A stretch of DNA of 64,000 nucleotides from Candidatus Thorarchaeota archaeon. Its GTDB lineage: Archaea; Asgardarchaeota; Thorarchaeia; Thorarchaeales; Thorarchaeaceae. Of the stretch, positions 7,939 through 16,036 are shown piece after piece. The translations under genes were made by a program, and so were the position numbers. The notes under the pieces were generated by a model. That model did not search any database. It saw only the letters and a list, made by a program, of their open reading frames with translations, and was not told the origin of the DNA. Each line of letters starts with the position of its first letter. The stretch's first letter is position 1. The DNA is taken from positions 124,001-188,000 of the forward strand of contig RDOF01000001.1 of assembly GCA_011365025.1 (NCBI GenBank), given 5' to 3'.

Positions 7939-8307
7939 ATGGTGGACAAAACCAAGATTGAACAAGTAGTAGCAGAAACCATGGCAGCAAATGAGAACCT
8001 CGAAGGAATTGTTGTATGTAATGCAAAGGGAGAGGTACTCTTTGGCCACACTATCGCCGCAGGCGTCAAGCATGCAGATGTCGCATCACTGGCCGTCAAG
8101 ATCGCTGCAAACTCATCTCAGCTTGCCGGTGGTTTAGACAAAGGTGGCCTCAAAGAGGTATCAATTGCGGCAGACCACGGCTTTATTGTTGTTCTAGGTG
8201 ATGTAAAGGTGGTCTTGGCAGGAATAGCAGGAGAAGGGGCCCGTGAGTCAATGGGGCTTATTCGGATGGCCCTAAAACGCGCCTTACTGGGAATGCTAGA
8301 GCGATAA
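7939..8307 (+). CDS. Roadblock/LC7 domain protein (divergent copy)
   Basis: Fourth Roadblock protein of the region, 122 residues. The sequence NLEGIVVCNAKGEVLFGHTI gives the first two strands, ADVASLAVKIAANSSQLAG the central helix, and LKEVSIAADHGFIVVLGDVKVVLAGIAG the last strands, followed by an MGLIRMALKRALLGML helix. It is transcribed away from the Sec23-like gene from a shared 194-bp region and ends before a T7 run. Ribosome-binding sites GGAGGAT and GGTTGAG precede the ATG. Its closeness to the GTPase cluster suggests the same process; the partner is not known. Confidence 0.88.
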   Translation: MVDKTKIEQVVAETMAANENLEGIVVCNAKGEVLFGHTIAAGVKHADVASLAVKIAANSSQLAGGLDKGGLKEVSIAADHGFIVVLGDVKVVLAGIAGEGARESMGLIRMALKRALLGMLER

Positions 8308-8335
8308 CATAATTCATTGAGCAACCGCAGAGCTA

Positions 8336-8345
8336 CCTTTTTTTG
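8336..8345 (+). terminator. Poly-T terminator after the Roadblock gene
   Basis: CCTTTTTTTG about 30 nt past the stop codon. Archaeal terminators are often simple T runs like this one. Confidence 0.45.
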
Positions 8346-8395
8346 TCAAAAGTTTGCACAAGTAGAAGCATACACTAATACCTGAATATGGTCTA

Positions 8396-8415
8396 GGTAT
8401 TACCAAGGTAGTACC
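8396..8415. promoter_or_regulatory. Inverted repeat GGTATTACC-AA-GGTAGTACC upstream of smc
   Basis: Nine-bp arms with one mismatch around a 2-bp centre, about 85 nt upstream of the smc start. It matches the element at 6031-6052 (core ATTACC-NN-GGTAAT). Probably an operator for the smc-scpA-scpB operon; the binding protein is unknown. Confidence 0.5.
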
Positions 8416-8499
8416 AACCGTATTAGGGACTGTGTATTATGTTCGAAATAGACAGGCCAGAGTTTTAGTGTTGGAAGGAAAGCCGGAAGGGAACGCATC

Positions 8500-11400
8500 T
8501 TGGTCCATATTGACAAGCTTGTATGCAAAGGTTTCAAGTCATTTGGCCGAGAAACGGTTACTATCAATTTCAGTTCCGGGTTCACATGTATTGTAGGCCC
8601 AAATGGGTCCGGTAAGTCCAACGTTATTGATGCAATCCTCTTTGTTCTTGGTCAGCTAAGCGCGAAGACACTTCGAGCGAATGTCTTCTCCGATCTCCTC
8701 TACTCCCCGCCAAAACCCAATATGCCACCCAAAGCCAAATCCGCAGTAGTAGAACTTCACTTTGACAACAGAGACAGAAAGTTGCAGGTTGAAGCAGACA
8801 GGGTTGTTATTGAGAGAGAGCTTGATGATACTGGCAAGTCAACATGCAGAATTAATGGCAAGGTCGTCACACGATCTTCGGTTCTCGAAGTGTTAGGGAC
8901 AATAGGAGTAGATCCCAATGGGTATAACCTTGTCCTTCAAGGGGAAATAGCACAAATTGTGAAGGTAAGCCCTATAGATAGAAGAAAACTGATTGAGGAA
9001 ATTGCGGGCATATCAGCCTATGATGAACAAAAGGAGCGTGCTCTAAAGAAGCTTGCAGAGAGCGAATCCAATCTAGGCAAGGTGGAGATGCAGCTTCAAG
9101 AGAGACGGCGACAACTGGAGAAACTGGAAGAAGAACGGACCGACGCCCTGCGCCACAAAACAATAACAGGAAAAATCAAGGACATCTCAATTGATAGCTA
9201 TGCTTGGAGAACTGTGAAGGGTCAGAACAGAATTGACACAATTCATGAAACTCTTGCAGAGAGAGCCGAAGAAGCTGAGAAACTGGAACGCGAACAGGCA
9301 GAGGTTGAGGACCTAGCGAAGCAAACTGAGGAACAAATCGATTCAATAGATACAGAGATTGATGAGATTACTGGAGGAGCATCAGCAAGGGTTTCTGAGC
9401 AATACGGAGTTGTATCTGCGGCAGTAGACCACTCCAAAAGAGACTTGGAAAGGGCTAGGATTGAACTAGAGGGAATAACCGAGGAGAAGAACTCCATTCA
9501 AGTTGAGATGCAGTCAATCAATGACCAGATTGATGGGTCGGTATCTCTAACAAGTGATAAAGAGCAGGAACTCTCGAGACTTGATAATGAAATAACCGAA
9601 TGCTCAACGAAGATATCTGGCTTGGAGGAGCATATTGAGAAAGAACAGGAGAGTATACTGGAAGCAACACAGCGTCTGCAGGACCTCAACAACCAAATGC
9701 GAATGCTCGACGAGGGAGTTACCGAGGTGCGTTCTGCGATCAAAAGCGACAGTAAGGAGCTGGGAATGGCCTATGAAGAACTTCATGATTCAAAGGAGCT
9801 TCTTGAAAGAACAGAAAGCGAACTTGGCGAACTGAGAAGAACCATACCAGCCAAACGAGAGTCCTTGCAAGCCTCAGATAATGAAGAATCTGCCAAGAGA
9901 GCAAAAGTAGAGGAGATTGAGAAGCGACTAAAAACCATAGATGAGGAAGAACGAGAATCGAGTAAGATTGTGAAGACGACAAGAGAGGAATTGATTCGCA
10001 TTCAGGCGCGACAGGATGCACTGAAGGATGCAGAAGAGGCATTTCTGAAAAAGCAACGCGCTCTGGCTCGCGTGCTGGAACTGCGCGATTCTGGTACCAT
10101 AGATGGGATTCATGGCACCGTAGCTGAGCTTGGAGTAATTAATCCGGAATACGCCACAGCCATGGAGGTTGCAGGAGGTAATCGACTTTCATACCTTGTT
10201 GTTGAGAACGACAATGTAGCCAGCGATTGCATTGATATTCTGAAGAGGGAGAGAGTCGGCCGTGCATCGTTCATCCCTCTAAATAAGATTAAGTCAAAGC
10301 AGTCTGGCAAGCTTCCTGGTGACGACGGAGTAATTGGTTTTGCAATCGATCTTGTTAGTTTTGAAACCAAAATGAAACCCGCTTTTGATTTCGTCTTCTC
10401 GGACACTATTGTCACCGAGGATTTTGAAACCGCAAAGAAACTCGGTTTTAAGGGTATGAGAGCCGTTTCTCTGGAGGGGGATCTTGTTGAAAAGTCCGGA
10501 CTGATTACTGGAGGCCACTATCATCGTACCTCTGTCGGGCTTTCACTTCAGGAGAAGGACATCAGTCCGCAGATTGCGGAACGTCTGAAGGGCCTTGAGG
10601 AGATACAAGCAGGGTTGCTGGTTCAACAGCAGGACCTAAGGCAACGGAAGAGCGTTCTTGACCATGAGATTCAGGATTTGTCTAAAACCAATTATAGAGC
10701 GAAGCTTGAACTCGATGGGCTTGAAGAACGTCTAATGGAAAAAGAAAACCGCTCAGGTCTCCTGAAAGAACGCATCACGACCGCAGAGGTAACAATCGAA
10801 GCATTGGAGAAACAAATCGCTGAACTCACAGAGCGGGATGAGGAGCTATCTCAGCATCGGGAAATGGTTAGAGAGCAGCGAGACGATGCAAATGAACAGC
10901 TAGCCAAATCGGATACAGCCAAGCTTACCCAGTACATGAAAGACCTGAAGGAAGTAATGGAGCATCATAAGCAGGAAAGAGAGGCTTTAATGAGCGAGAT
11001 AACCTCGCTAAGGGTAGCTCTTGATGAAAGACTAAAGCCGAAACTAATGGAACTTGATTTGCGTCATCAGTCACTTGCCAAAACCCTGCCTGATCTTGAA
11101 GAAAAAGTGAAAGAGCTTCAAGATGAACTAGAAGAGAAGGAAAAGGAATTTCTGAAGCTTAAGGGCGAGAGAGATCAGATTGATGAGGCTGTGAAGGACA
11201 AACGCGTTCTCCAGCTTGAATTGAAAGAGAAGCTTCGCAACTTCAGACTTCGCCACGAAGAGATTCGAGAAGAGCAGACTGCAAATGAAAAGGCCGTGTA
11301 TCGGCTTCAAACTGAGCAGTCACGTCTAGAAACAGATATGGTTGGATTCATAGCTGAGCTGAATGAGCTATCTCATGCTGAGGAAGAAGTAGCAAAAAGA

Positions 11401-12090
11401 ACGCCGCTAAGGGAGATAACGTACAAGGAAATTGATGACTTCGATGAGAAGATTAAGGAGCTTGAAAGAGAACTGGAAGCACTAGGTCCCGTCAATCTCA
11501 AGTCCCTCACAGACTATGACCTTGAGAAAGACAAGTATGAGGAGATAGTCGATAAGAAAGCGAAGCTTGAGGAGGAGCATAAGGAAATCCTAGCCTTCAT
11601 GGAAGAGATAGAGGCTGAAAAAACACGCAAGTTCCTCCAAGTCTACAATGAGATTGCAGATAATTTCGCATCAGTGTTCTCCAAACTCTCACCAGGGGGA
11701 GAAGCTACACTCATGCTTGAGAACCCAGAATATCCATTGATGGGAGGAATTACTGTAAAATCTAAGCCTCGAGGGAAGGAGCTAGTTACATTGGATGCTA
11801 TGAGTGGTGGAGAAAAGACTATCACTGGACTTGCGCTTATTTTCGCCATTCAAATGTACAATCCCGCAAGCTTCTATATCTTTGATGAGATTGATGCGGC
11901 TTTAGATGATGTGAACGCCCATAATGTGGCGCTCCTGATATCAGAAATGTCAAAGTCTTCACAATTCGTCATTGTATCCTTGAGAGACACAACTGTCAGT
12001 AAAGCTGATTTGCTAATTGGTATATCAAATCAGGATGGAATCTCTCGAATTGTCAAAGTCGATCTTGAGGAGGTGGGCGCCACCGCATGA
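8500..12090 (+). CDS. smc: Chromosome segregation ATPase SMC
   Basis: Structural maintenance of chromosomes protein, 1196 residues, the usual length. The N-terminal head has the Walker A GPNGSGKSN at 33-41 and the QGEIAQI segment near 147. Two long Glu/Lys/Arg-rich coiled coils flank a hinge at about 510-660 (GTIDGIHGTVAELG and the SGLITGGHYHR segment). The C-terminal head has the ABC signature SGGEKT from 1102 and Walker B FYIFDEIDAALDD near 1125. The start is TTG with GGAAGG about 10 nt upstream. It overlaps scpA by 4 bp (ATGA), so the condensin complex is made from one message. An inverted repeat at 8396-8415 may control it. Confidence 0.97.
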   Translation: MVHIDKLVCKGFKSFGRETVTINFSSGFTCIVGPNGSGKSNVIDAILFVLGQLSAKTLRANVFSDLLYSPPKPNMPPKAKSAVVELHFDNRDRKLQVEADRVVIERELDDTGKSTCRINGKVVTRSSVLEVLGTIGVDPNGYNLVLQGEIAQIVKVSPIDRRKLIEEIAGISAYDEQKERALKKLAESESNLGKVEMQLQERRRQLEKLEEERTDALRHKTITGKIKDISIDSYAWRTVKGQNRIDTIHETLAERAEEAEKLEREQAEVEDLAKQTEEQIDSIDTEIDEITGGASARVSEQYGVVSAAVDHSKRDLERARIELEGITEEKNSIQVEMQSINDQIDGSVSLTSDKEQELSRLDNEITECSTKISGLEEHIEKEQESILEATQRLQDLNNQMRMLDEGVTEVRSAIKSDSKELGMAYEELHDSKELLERTESELGELRRTIPAKRESLQASDNEESAKRAKVEEIEKRLKTIDEEERESSKIVKTTREELIRIQARQDALKDAEEAFLKKQRALARVLELRDSGTIDGIHGTVAELGVINPEYATAMEVAGGNRLSYLVVENDNVASDCIDILKRERVGRASFIPLNKIKSKQSGKLPGDDGVIGFAIDLVSFETKMKPAFDFVFSDTIVTEDFETAKKLGFKGMRAVSLEGDLVEKSGLITGGHYHRTSVGLSLQEKDISPQIAERLKGLEEIQAGLLVQQQDLRQRKSVLDHEIQDLSKTNYRAKLELDGLEERLMEKENRSGLLKERITTAEVTIEALEKQIAELTERDEELSQHREMVREQRDDANEQLAKSDTAKLTQYMKDLKEVMEHHKQEREALMSEITSLRVALDERLKPKLMELDLRHQSLAKTLPDLEEKVKELQDELEEKEKEFLKLKGERDQIDEAVKDKRVLQLELKEKLRNFRLRHEEIREEQTANEKAVYRLQTEQSRLETDMVGFIAELNELSHAEEEVAKRTPLREITYKEIDDFDEKIKELERELEALGPVNLKSLTDYDLEKDKYEEIVDKKAKLEEEHKEILAFMEEIEAEKTRKFLQVYNEIADNFASVFSKLSPGGEATLMLENPEYPLMGGITVKSKPRGKELVTLDAMSGGEKTITGLALIFAIQMYNPASFYIFDEIDAALDDVNAHNVALLISEMSKSSQFVIVSLRDTTVSKADLLIGISNQDGISRIVKVDLEEVGATA

Positions 12091-12794
12091 GTGATGATGT
12101 ACCATTCTGGGCTGCGCCTCCGTACATACTGCTGACGGACGTTCTTCAGCTTGACAAGATCAAGCCCTGGAATGTTGATGTCGGGAAGCTTGTTGCGGGA
12201 TTTCTTAAGGAGATGAAGCGTCTTGGCGACATAGATTTCCGTGTTTCAGGAAGTGCCCTTTATTCAGCTTCTGTGATTTTCATGAAGAAAACCCGTGAGC
12301 TTGTCGAACTGGGTCTGCTACCCCCGGATGATGAGGAAGAGGATGAGGACCTTGTAATTCCGTTGATACGACCACCCTTTAGAGTCACTAATCAGCGAGT
12401 CACCCTAGAAGAGCTTCTCATAGCCATGGATCGTGTTCTGAGTAAAGGTGTTCGTCAGCGCTCAAGTCCTTCGAGAGCTAGAAGATATAGCACCAAAGCA
12501 GACCCTTTGGCTTTCAAAATGGAAAGCACACGTGCGGATGTAGAAGAAAACATTGCTGATGTCTATGATGACTTGTGTAAGGTAATGGAGGTTGGAGACG
12601 AATCCAAGTTCGTGGACCTTCTCATGAACAACTCAAGAAGAGAGATTGTTAGAATGTTCTTTGCAATTCTTCATCTATTTGCCCGAGCATACATTGACAT
12701 TTGGATGGATGAGGAGGAAGTCATCTGGGTGAAGCTGTTGGAACGGCCCGTTGATGAAGAAGAAGAAACGATACAGCCGTCTGTCGACAGTTAG
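12087..12794 (+). CDS. scpA: Segregation and condensation protein A (kleisin)
   Basis: Kleisin subunit that closes the SMC ring. The protein is 235 residues. The N-terminal helix region (LTDVLQLDKIKPWNVDVGKLVAGFLKEM) contains the IKPWNVDV segment typical of archaeal ScpA. It continues with a helical segment (SASVIFMKKTRELVELGLLPP), an acidic linker, and a C-terminal winged-helix-like part (REIVRMFFAILHLFARAYIDIWMDEEEVIW). Its ATG overlaps the smc stop, and scpB starts directly after its own stop, giving the classical smc-scpA-scpB order that is not universal in archaea. Confidence 0.93.
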   Translation: MSDDVPFWAAPPYILLTDVLQLDKIKPWNVDVGKLVAGFLKEMKRLGDIDFRVSGSALYSASVIFMKKTRELVELGLLPPDDEEEDEDLVIPLIRPPFRVTNQRVTLEELLIAMDRVLSKGVRQRSSPSRARRYSTKADPLAFKMESTRADVEENIADVYDDLCKVMEVGDESKFVDLLMNNSRREIVRMFFAILHLFARAYIDIWMDEEEVIWVKLLERPVDEEEETIQPSVDS

Positions 12795-13364
12795 GTGATT
12801 GAGTTGAATGAGGACTTGGTCAAACTAGAAGCCGCCCTCTATGTTGCAGGCCGTCCTGTCACTTTGGAGGAGTTGTCCGGCATAATAGACAAGGCGGAAT
12901 CAACCACAAGGAAGCTGCTTGAGAACCTTGGGTTTGAATATAGGCAGCGTGGGGGAGCATTGGAAGTAGTGGAACTTCCCAGAGAGAGATATGTGCTGCA
13001 GCTGAAACCCGAACTCACCCCTGATGTTGCAAGGCTTATTCCTGGAGGGCTGCTATCCTTTGCCACACTTCAGACATTGGTATACATTGCACTAAAACAG
13101 CCCATTCTTCAATCAGAGCTTGTTGCTGAGAGAGGATCACATTGCTATGACCATATCAAGGAACTCACTGAAAAGAAGTTCATAGAAGCTACTCCCGAAG
13201 GACGAAGTAAGCTTCTGAAGACAACAAATCTCTTCGCAGATTACTTTGGGTTGGATCCAGACAGAGTAAAGATGAAGGCTCAGCTCAAATTCAAAATGAA
13301 ACGTATCCTCTCAGACCAAAAGCAACTAGAAGATGAGGAAGCCGCAAGGGAGTTCTTTGAGTAA
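12795..13364 (+). CDS. scpB: Segregation and condensation protein B
   Basis: Winged-helix partner of ScpA, 189 residues. Two tandem winged helices are seen: LVKLEAALYVAGRPVTLEELSGII with RGGALEVVELPRERYVLQLKPEL, then LLSFATLQTLVYIALKQPILQSELVAERGSHCYDHIKELTEKKFIEATPEGRSKLLKTT. The start is a GTG placed directly at the scpA stop, so translation is coupled. ScpB binds the kleisin and modulates the SMC ATPase. The basic C-terminal tail (MKAQLKFKMKRI) lies beyond the second domain. Confidence 0.93.
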   Translation: MIELNEDLVKLEAALYVAGRPVTLEELSGIIDKAESTTRKLLENLGFEYRQRGGALEVVELPRERYVLQLKPELTPDVARLIPGGLLSFATLQTLVYIALKQPILQSELVAERGSHCYDHIKELTEKKFIEATPEGRSKLLKTTNLFADYFGLDPDRVKMKAQLKFKMKRILSDQKQLEDEEAAREFFE

Positions 13365-13382
13365 TTGGAATTCGTTACTATA

Positions 13383-14396
13383 CTAGCACACTCGTGGAAT
13401 CGGTTCGCCATACGGCACTTGAATTATTTTCCTACCCCCAACCTGAGTCCGCATAATCACACGTCCGTTCCCATCACGAAATGAACCAATCACCTTGGAT
13501 TCCTTCGTAGTCTTGTGATTCCGTAATGCAGTCAGGATTTCGTCTGTCTTGAGCGGGTCTACCGACATCACTACGGTGCCTTCGCAACTCATGTTTAGGG
13601 GATTTAGTCCAAGCACTTCACAAAGGGACCGTACGGCAGGACGTACTGGGATTTGTTCCTCTTCGATCTCTAGTTCCAGGTGCGATTTAGATGTAATCTC
13701 ATTCAAGGCAACAGCAGTTCCTCCGCGAGTTGGATCTTTCATCGCATGAATTCCCCCCACATCAAGACAGTCGCGGATAGGCGCCCATAAGGGAGCTACG
13801 TCACTGACAAGGTCCGTTTCAAATCTCAGACCTTCTCTATGAGCCAATAGAGAAGTCCCATGGTCACCAATAGGTCCTGTCACAATAAGGTTGTCCCCTG
13901 CAAGTGCCCCATTGTCTGACACGGGAGCGTTACCGTACACCACTCCAATTCCAGTGGTAGACATGACCAGCTGGTCCAAGGTCCCCTTGGGCATGACCTT
14001 TGTATCTCCAGCAATCATTGCAACATCGAGTGGCCTAAGGATATCGTTCAGAGATTTTAAAACCCTCTTGAGTTGATCAATGTGAAATCCTTCTTCAACA
14101 ATAATTGTGTTTGTCATTGCTATGGGTTGAGCGCCCATCACTGCAAGGTCATTGATGGTCCCGCAGGCCGTGAGAGACCCAATGTCACCTCCAGGAAAGA
14201 AGAGAGGCTGAACTGTGTGAGCATCCGTGCAGACGATAAGGGCAATGTCGTTAATTTGAAGGGTCGCACCATCATCCATCTCATCAAGACCAATTGGTCC
14301 AAGACGACGCTTTGCGAAAGAAGGTATGATGACCTCTTCCAGTAGTTTCTGCATTATCTTTCCACCGGCACCGTGGGCGGTTTCAATTCTTGACAT
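13383..14396 (-). CDS. hypE: Hydrogenase maturation protein HypE
   Basis: Makes the thiocyanate-level cyano ligand of [NiFe]-hydrogenase by ATP-dependent dehydration of its carbamoylated C-terminal cysteine. The visible sequence ends in PRVC, the terminal Cys required for this. N-terminal TAHGAGGKIMQKL, the ATP-site segments DGATLQINDIALIVCTDAHTV, the GDIGSLTACGTINDLAVMGAQP segment and DPTRGGTAVALNEI all fit. The ATG at 14396 (GAGG 8 nt upstream) gives 337 residues, the family norm; ATGs at 14402 and 14411 are possible. A longer open frame would run into rps8e and is rejected. hypA lies 540 bp away; no hydrogenase is in the window. Confidence 0.95.
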   Translation of the reverse strand: MSRIETAHGAGGKIMQKLLEEVIIPSFAKRRLGPIGLDEMDDGATLQINDIALIVCTDAHTVQPLFFPGGDIGSLTACGTINDLAVMGAQPIAMTNTIIVEEGFHIDQLKRVLKSLNDILRPLDVAMIAGDTKVMPKGTLDQLVMSTTGIGVVYGNAPVSDNGALAGDNLIVTGPIGDHGTSLLAHREGLRFETDLVSDVAPLWAPIRDCLDVGGIHAMKDPTRGGTAVALNEITSKSHLELEIEEEQIPVRPAVRSLCEVLGLNPLNMSCEGTVVMSVDPLKTDEILTALRNHKTTKESKVIGSFRDGNGRVIMRTQVGGRKIIQVPYGEPIPRVC

Positions 14397-14486
14397 CAGC
14401 ATCGGCCTCATTTGATTCCTAAATGGTCTGTGTATTTGAAGGGGATGATTTGTACACAAAGCGAGAGCTTTTGTCAGTAAGCAAGA

Positions 14487-14493
14487 TTTAAAA
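14487..14493 (+). promoter_or_regulatory. TATA box of rps8e
   Basis: TTTAAAA about 50 nt upstream of the rps8e ATG, in the short divergent region shared with hypE. Confidence 0.5.
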
Positions 14494-14539
14494 CCACTCC
14501 AAGGAGAGCGACAGTGACCCAACCAAGAGGTAGTCAGAA

Positions 14540-14917
14540 ATGGGTGTCTGGCATAGAAGATCCGGTCGTACATCAAGTGGAGCCCGTCTGAAGAGATTCA
14601 GAAGCAAGAGAAAGCATGAGATAGGCCGTACTCCAACTGAAACATTGATGGGAGAAACGAAGAGGAAGAAGATTGATGGGAAGAGCGCACAGAAGAAGAT
14701 GCCAGCCTTGCGCCTAGAAATGGTCAATGTCATTGACCCCAAGACCGGTAAGACTGTTCGCGCAGAGATTGAAGATGTTGAAAACAATCCGGCAAACATG
14801 GACTATCAACGCCGTAAAGTAATCACCCGAGGAACCATCATTAAGACATCAAAGGGACGCGCCAGAGTCACAAGTAGACCCGGACAAAGCGGCATCCTCA
14901 ATGCTGTTTTAATCTAG
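14540..14917 (+). CDS. rps8e: Small ribosomal subunit protein S8e
   Basis: Archaeal/eukaryotic ribosomal protein eS8, 125 residues, the full archaeal length. Recognised from the N-terminal TSSGARLKRFRSKRKHEIGR, the basic RKKIDGK stretch, the ENNPANMDYQRRKVITRGTIIKTSKGRARVTSRPGQ core and the GILNAVLI end. The ATG is preceded by GAGGTAG. It stands alone between the two hydrogenase maturation genes, facing away from hypE. Confidence 0.97.
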   Translation: MGVWHRRSGRTSSGARLKRFRSKRKHEIGRTPTETLMGETKRKKIDGKSAQKKMPALRLEMVNVIDPKTGKTVRAEIEDVENNPANMDYQRRKVITRGTIIKTSKGRARVTSRPGQSGILNAVLI

Positions 14918-14938
14918 ATTAGGTGAAGATTTGCCATC

Positions 14939-15325
14939 CTAAGAAGCATTAACCTCAGCCTCTATGTTTGCTATTATGAAGTCCTTGCCTCCTGTAAGGA
15001 CAGTATTGCTGCTCTCACACTCAGGGCATTTCATCGGAGCGAATACAGCTATTTGAGGCGGTAGATCAAGCGTTTCTCGCCTTTCCCCTTCATAACCACA
15101 ATCACTGCATTTCAATTGTCCTTTAATGAGTGTGATGTTGAGTTTGGCTCCTTCGATTAGCGTGTTTTTGCTGGCAATTTCGAAGTTGAACTCCAGTTGT
15201 TCAGGGATAAGAAAAGTGAACTCGCCAATCTCAACGTTTACGGCGGTAACTCTCTTCACGTTGTTCGCCTCTGCTGCTTGAACTGCAGCCTCAACTATTG
15301 AGAGAGCCGCCGAGAACTCGTGCAC
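14939..15325 (-). CDS. hypA: Hydrogenase nickel insertion protein HypA
   Basis: Delivers nickel to the [NiFe]-hydrogenase large subunit. The GTG at 15325 is chosen so that the protein begins with M-H-E, the N-terminal nickel site of the family; upstream in-frame codons would add about 20 residues not found in HypA. The zinc site is formed by CSDC and CPEC. The RVTAVNVEIGEFTFLIPEQLEFNFEIAS region is standard. About 128 residues. The gene converges on rps8e with about 20 bp between them. Confidence 0.92.
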   Translation of the reverse strand: MHEFSAALSIVEAAVQAAEANNVKRVTAVNVEIGEFTFLIPEQLEFNFEIASKNTLIEGAKLNITLIKGQLKCSDCGYEGERRETLDLPPQIAVFAPMKCPECESSNTVLTGGKDFIIANIEAEVNAS

Positions 15326-15465
15326 AAGAAAACACTCACGGCCCATGATTTTCAGGCGGCAGTTAAGGCATTTCTGTTTTGGCACAAATTCATATGAGGC
15401 GTCTTTATATGAGCAGAAACCTATCGACTACACCATAATCCGCTGAGTACCAAGGTGGGAAAGAG

Positions 15466-16035
15466 TTGTCCAAGACACCTCGAAAATCCAGCAAAGGCAA
15501 GACCGCCGAAAAGCCATCAGCCAAGAAAAGTACTACGAAGACGAAAAAGAAGCCTTCCAAGACCAAGGCTGAAACCAAGAAGACGGCAAGGAAGCCTCAG
15601 GCTAAGAGGAGTATCAAAGAAAAGACCACGAAAAGTGTCACAGAGAAGAAGAAGCCAAGAATAACCGAGTCGTTGGCTGACGAGCTTGCCAAGGAGATAC
15701 ACAGCGAAGACGAGCAGGTTTCTTTGGGTGCAATTGACCGCCTTGGTGGGGTAAAAGACCCAGCAGCAACCTACTATCTAACAGAATGTTTGAGCGATCC
15801 TCGATATATGGTAAGAATCTGTGCGGCTATACAGCTCGGCGAACGTAGAGACAAGAAAGCAATTGATTCGCTCATTGAAGCACTGGACGACGAATCGCTC
15901 TTTGTCCGGCAGACTGTTGCTGGAGCTCTTGAGAATATAGGGGGCAAGAAAGCGGTAGCGGCAGTGAAAGCTGCTGAAGAAAAGGGACTCCTTCTTGATG
16001 AGCTACCTGAAGGAAGGAAGCTTGGTCTTGAATAG
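15466..16035 (+). CDS. HEAT-repeat protein with lysine-rich N-terminal tail
   Basis: A 189-residue protein in two parts. The first about 65 residues are rich in Lys, Arg, Thr and Pro with repeated AKK/TKK steps, resembling a histone-like or ribosomal tail that could bind nucleic acid. The rest is a HEAT/PBS-lyase-type repeat region: DEQVSLGAIDRLGGVKDPAATYYLTECLSDP, YMVRICAAIQLGERRDKKAIDSLIEALDDE, LFVRQTVAGALENIGGKKAVAAV. The TTG start has AAGGTGG at a good distance. It ends one base before the convergent neighbour. Role unknown. Confidence 0.8.
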   Translation: MSKTPRKSSKGKTAEKPSAKKSTTKTKKKPSKTKAETKKTARKPQAKRSIKEKTTKSVTEKKKPRITESLADELAKEIHSEDEQVSLGAIDRLGGVKDPAATYYLTECLSDPRYMVRICAAIQLGERRDKKAIDSLIEALDDESLFVRQTVAGALENIGGKKAVAAVKAAEEKGLLLDELPEGRKLGLE

Positions 16036-16036
16036 A

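Noticed and set aside
9243..12000. Many antisense frames inside smc
   Set aside because: They follow the strong Glu/Lys codon bias of the coiled coil and show no ribosome-binding sites or family features.
14397..14576. N-terminal extension of hypE to 14576
   Set aside because: It would overlap the start of rps8e on the other strand and adds about 60 residues absent from HypE proteins.
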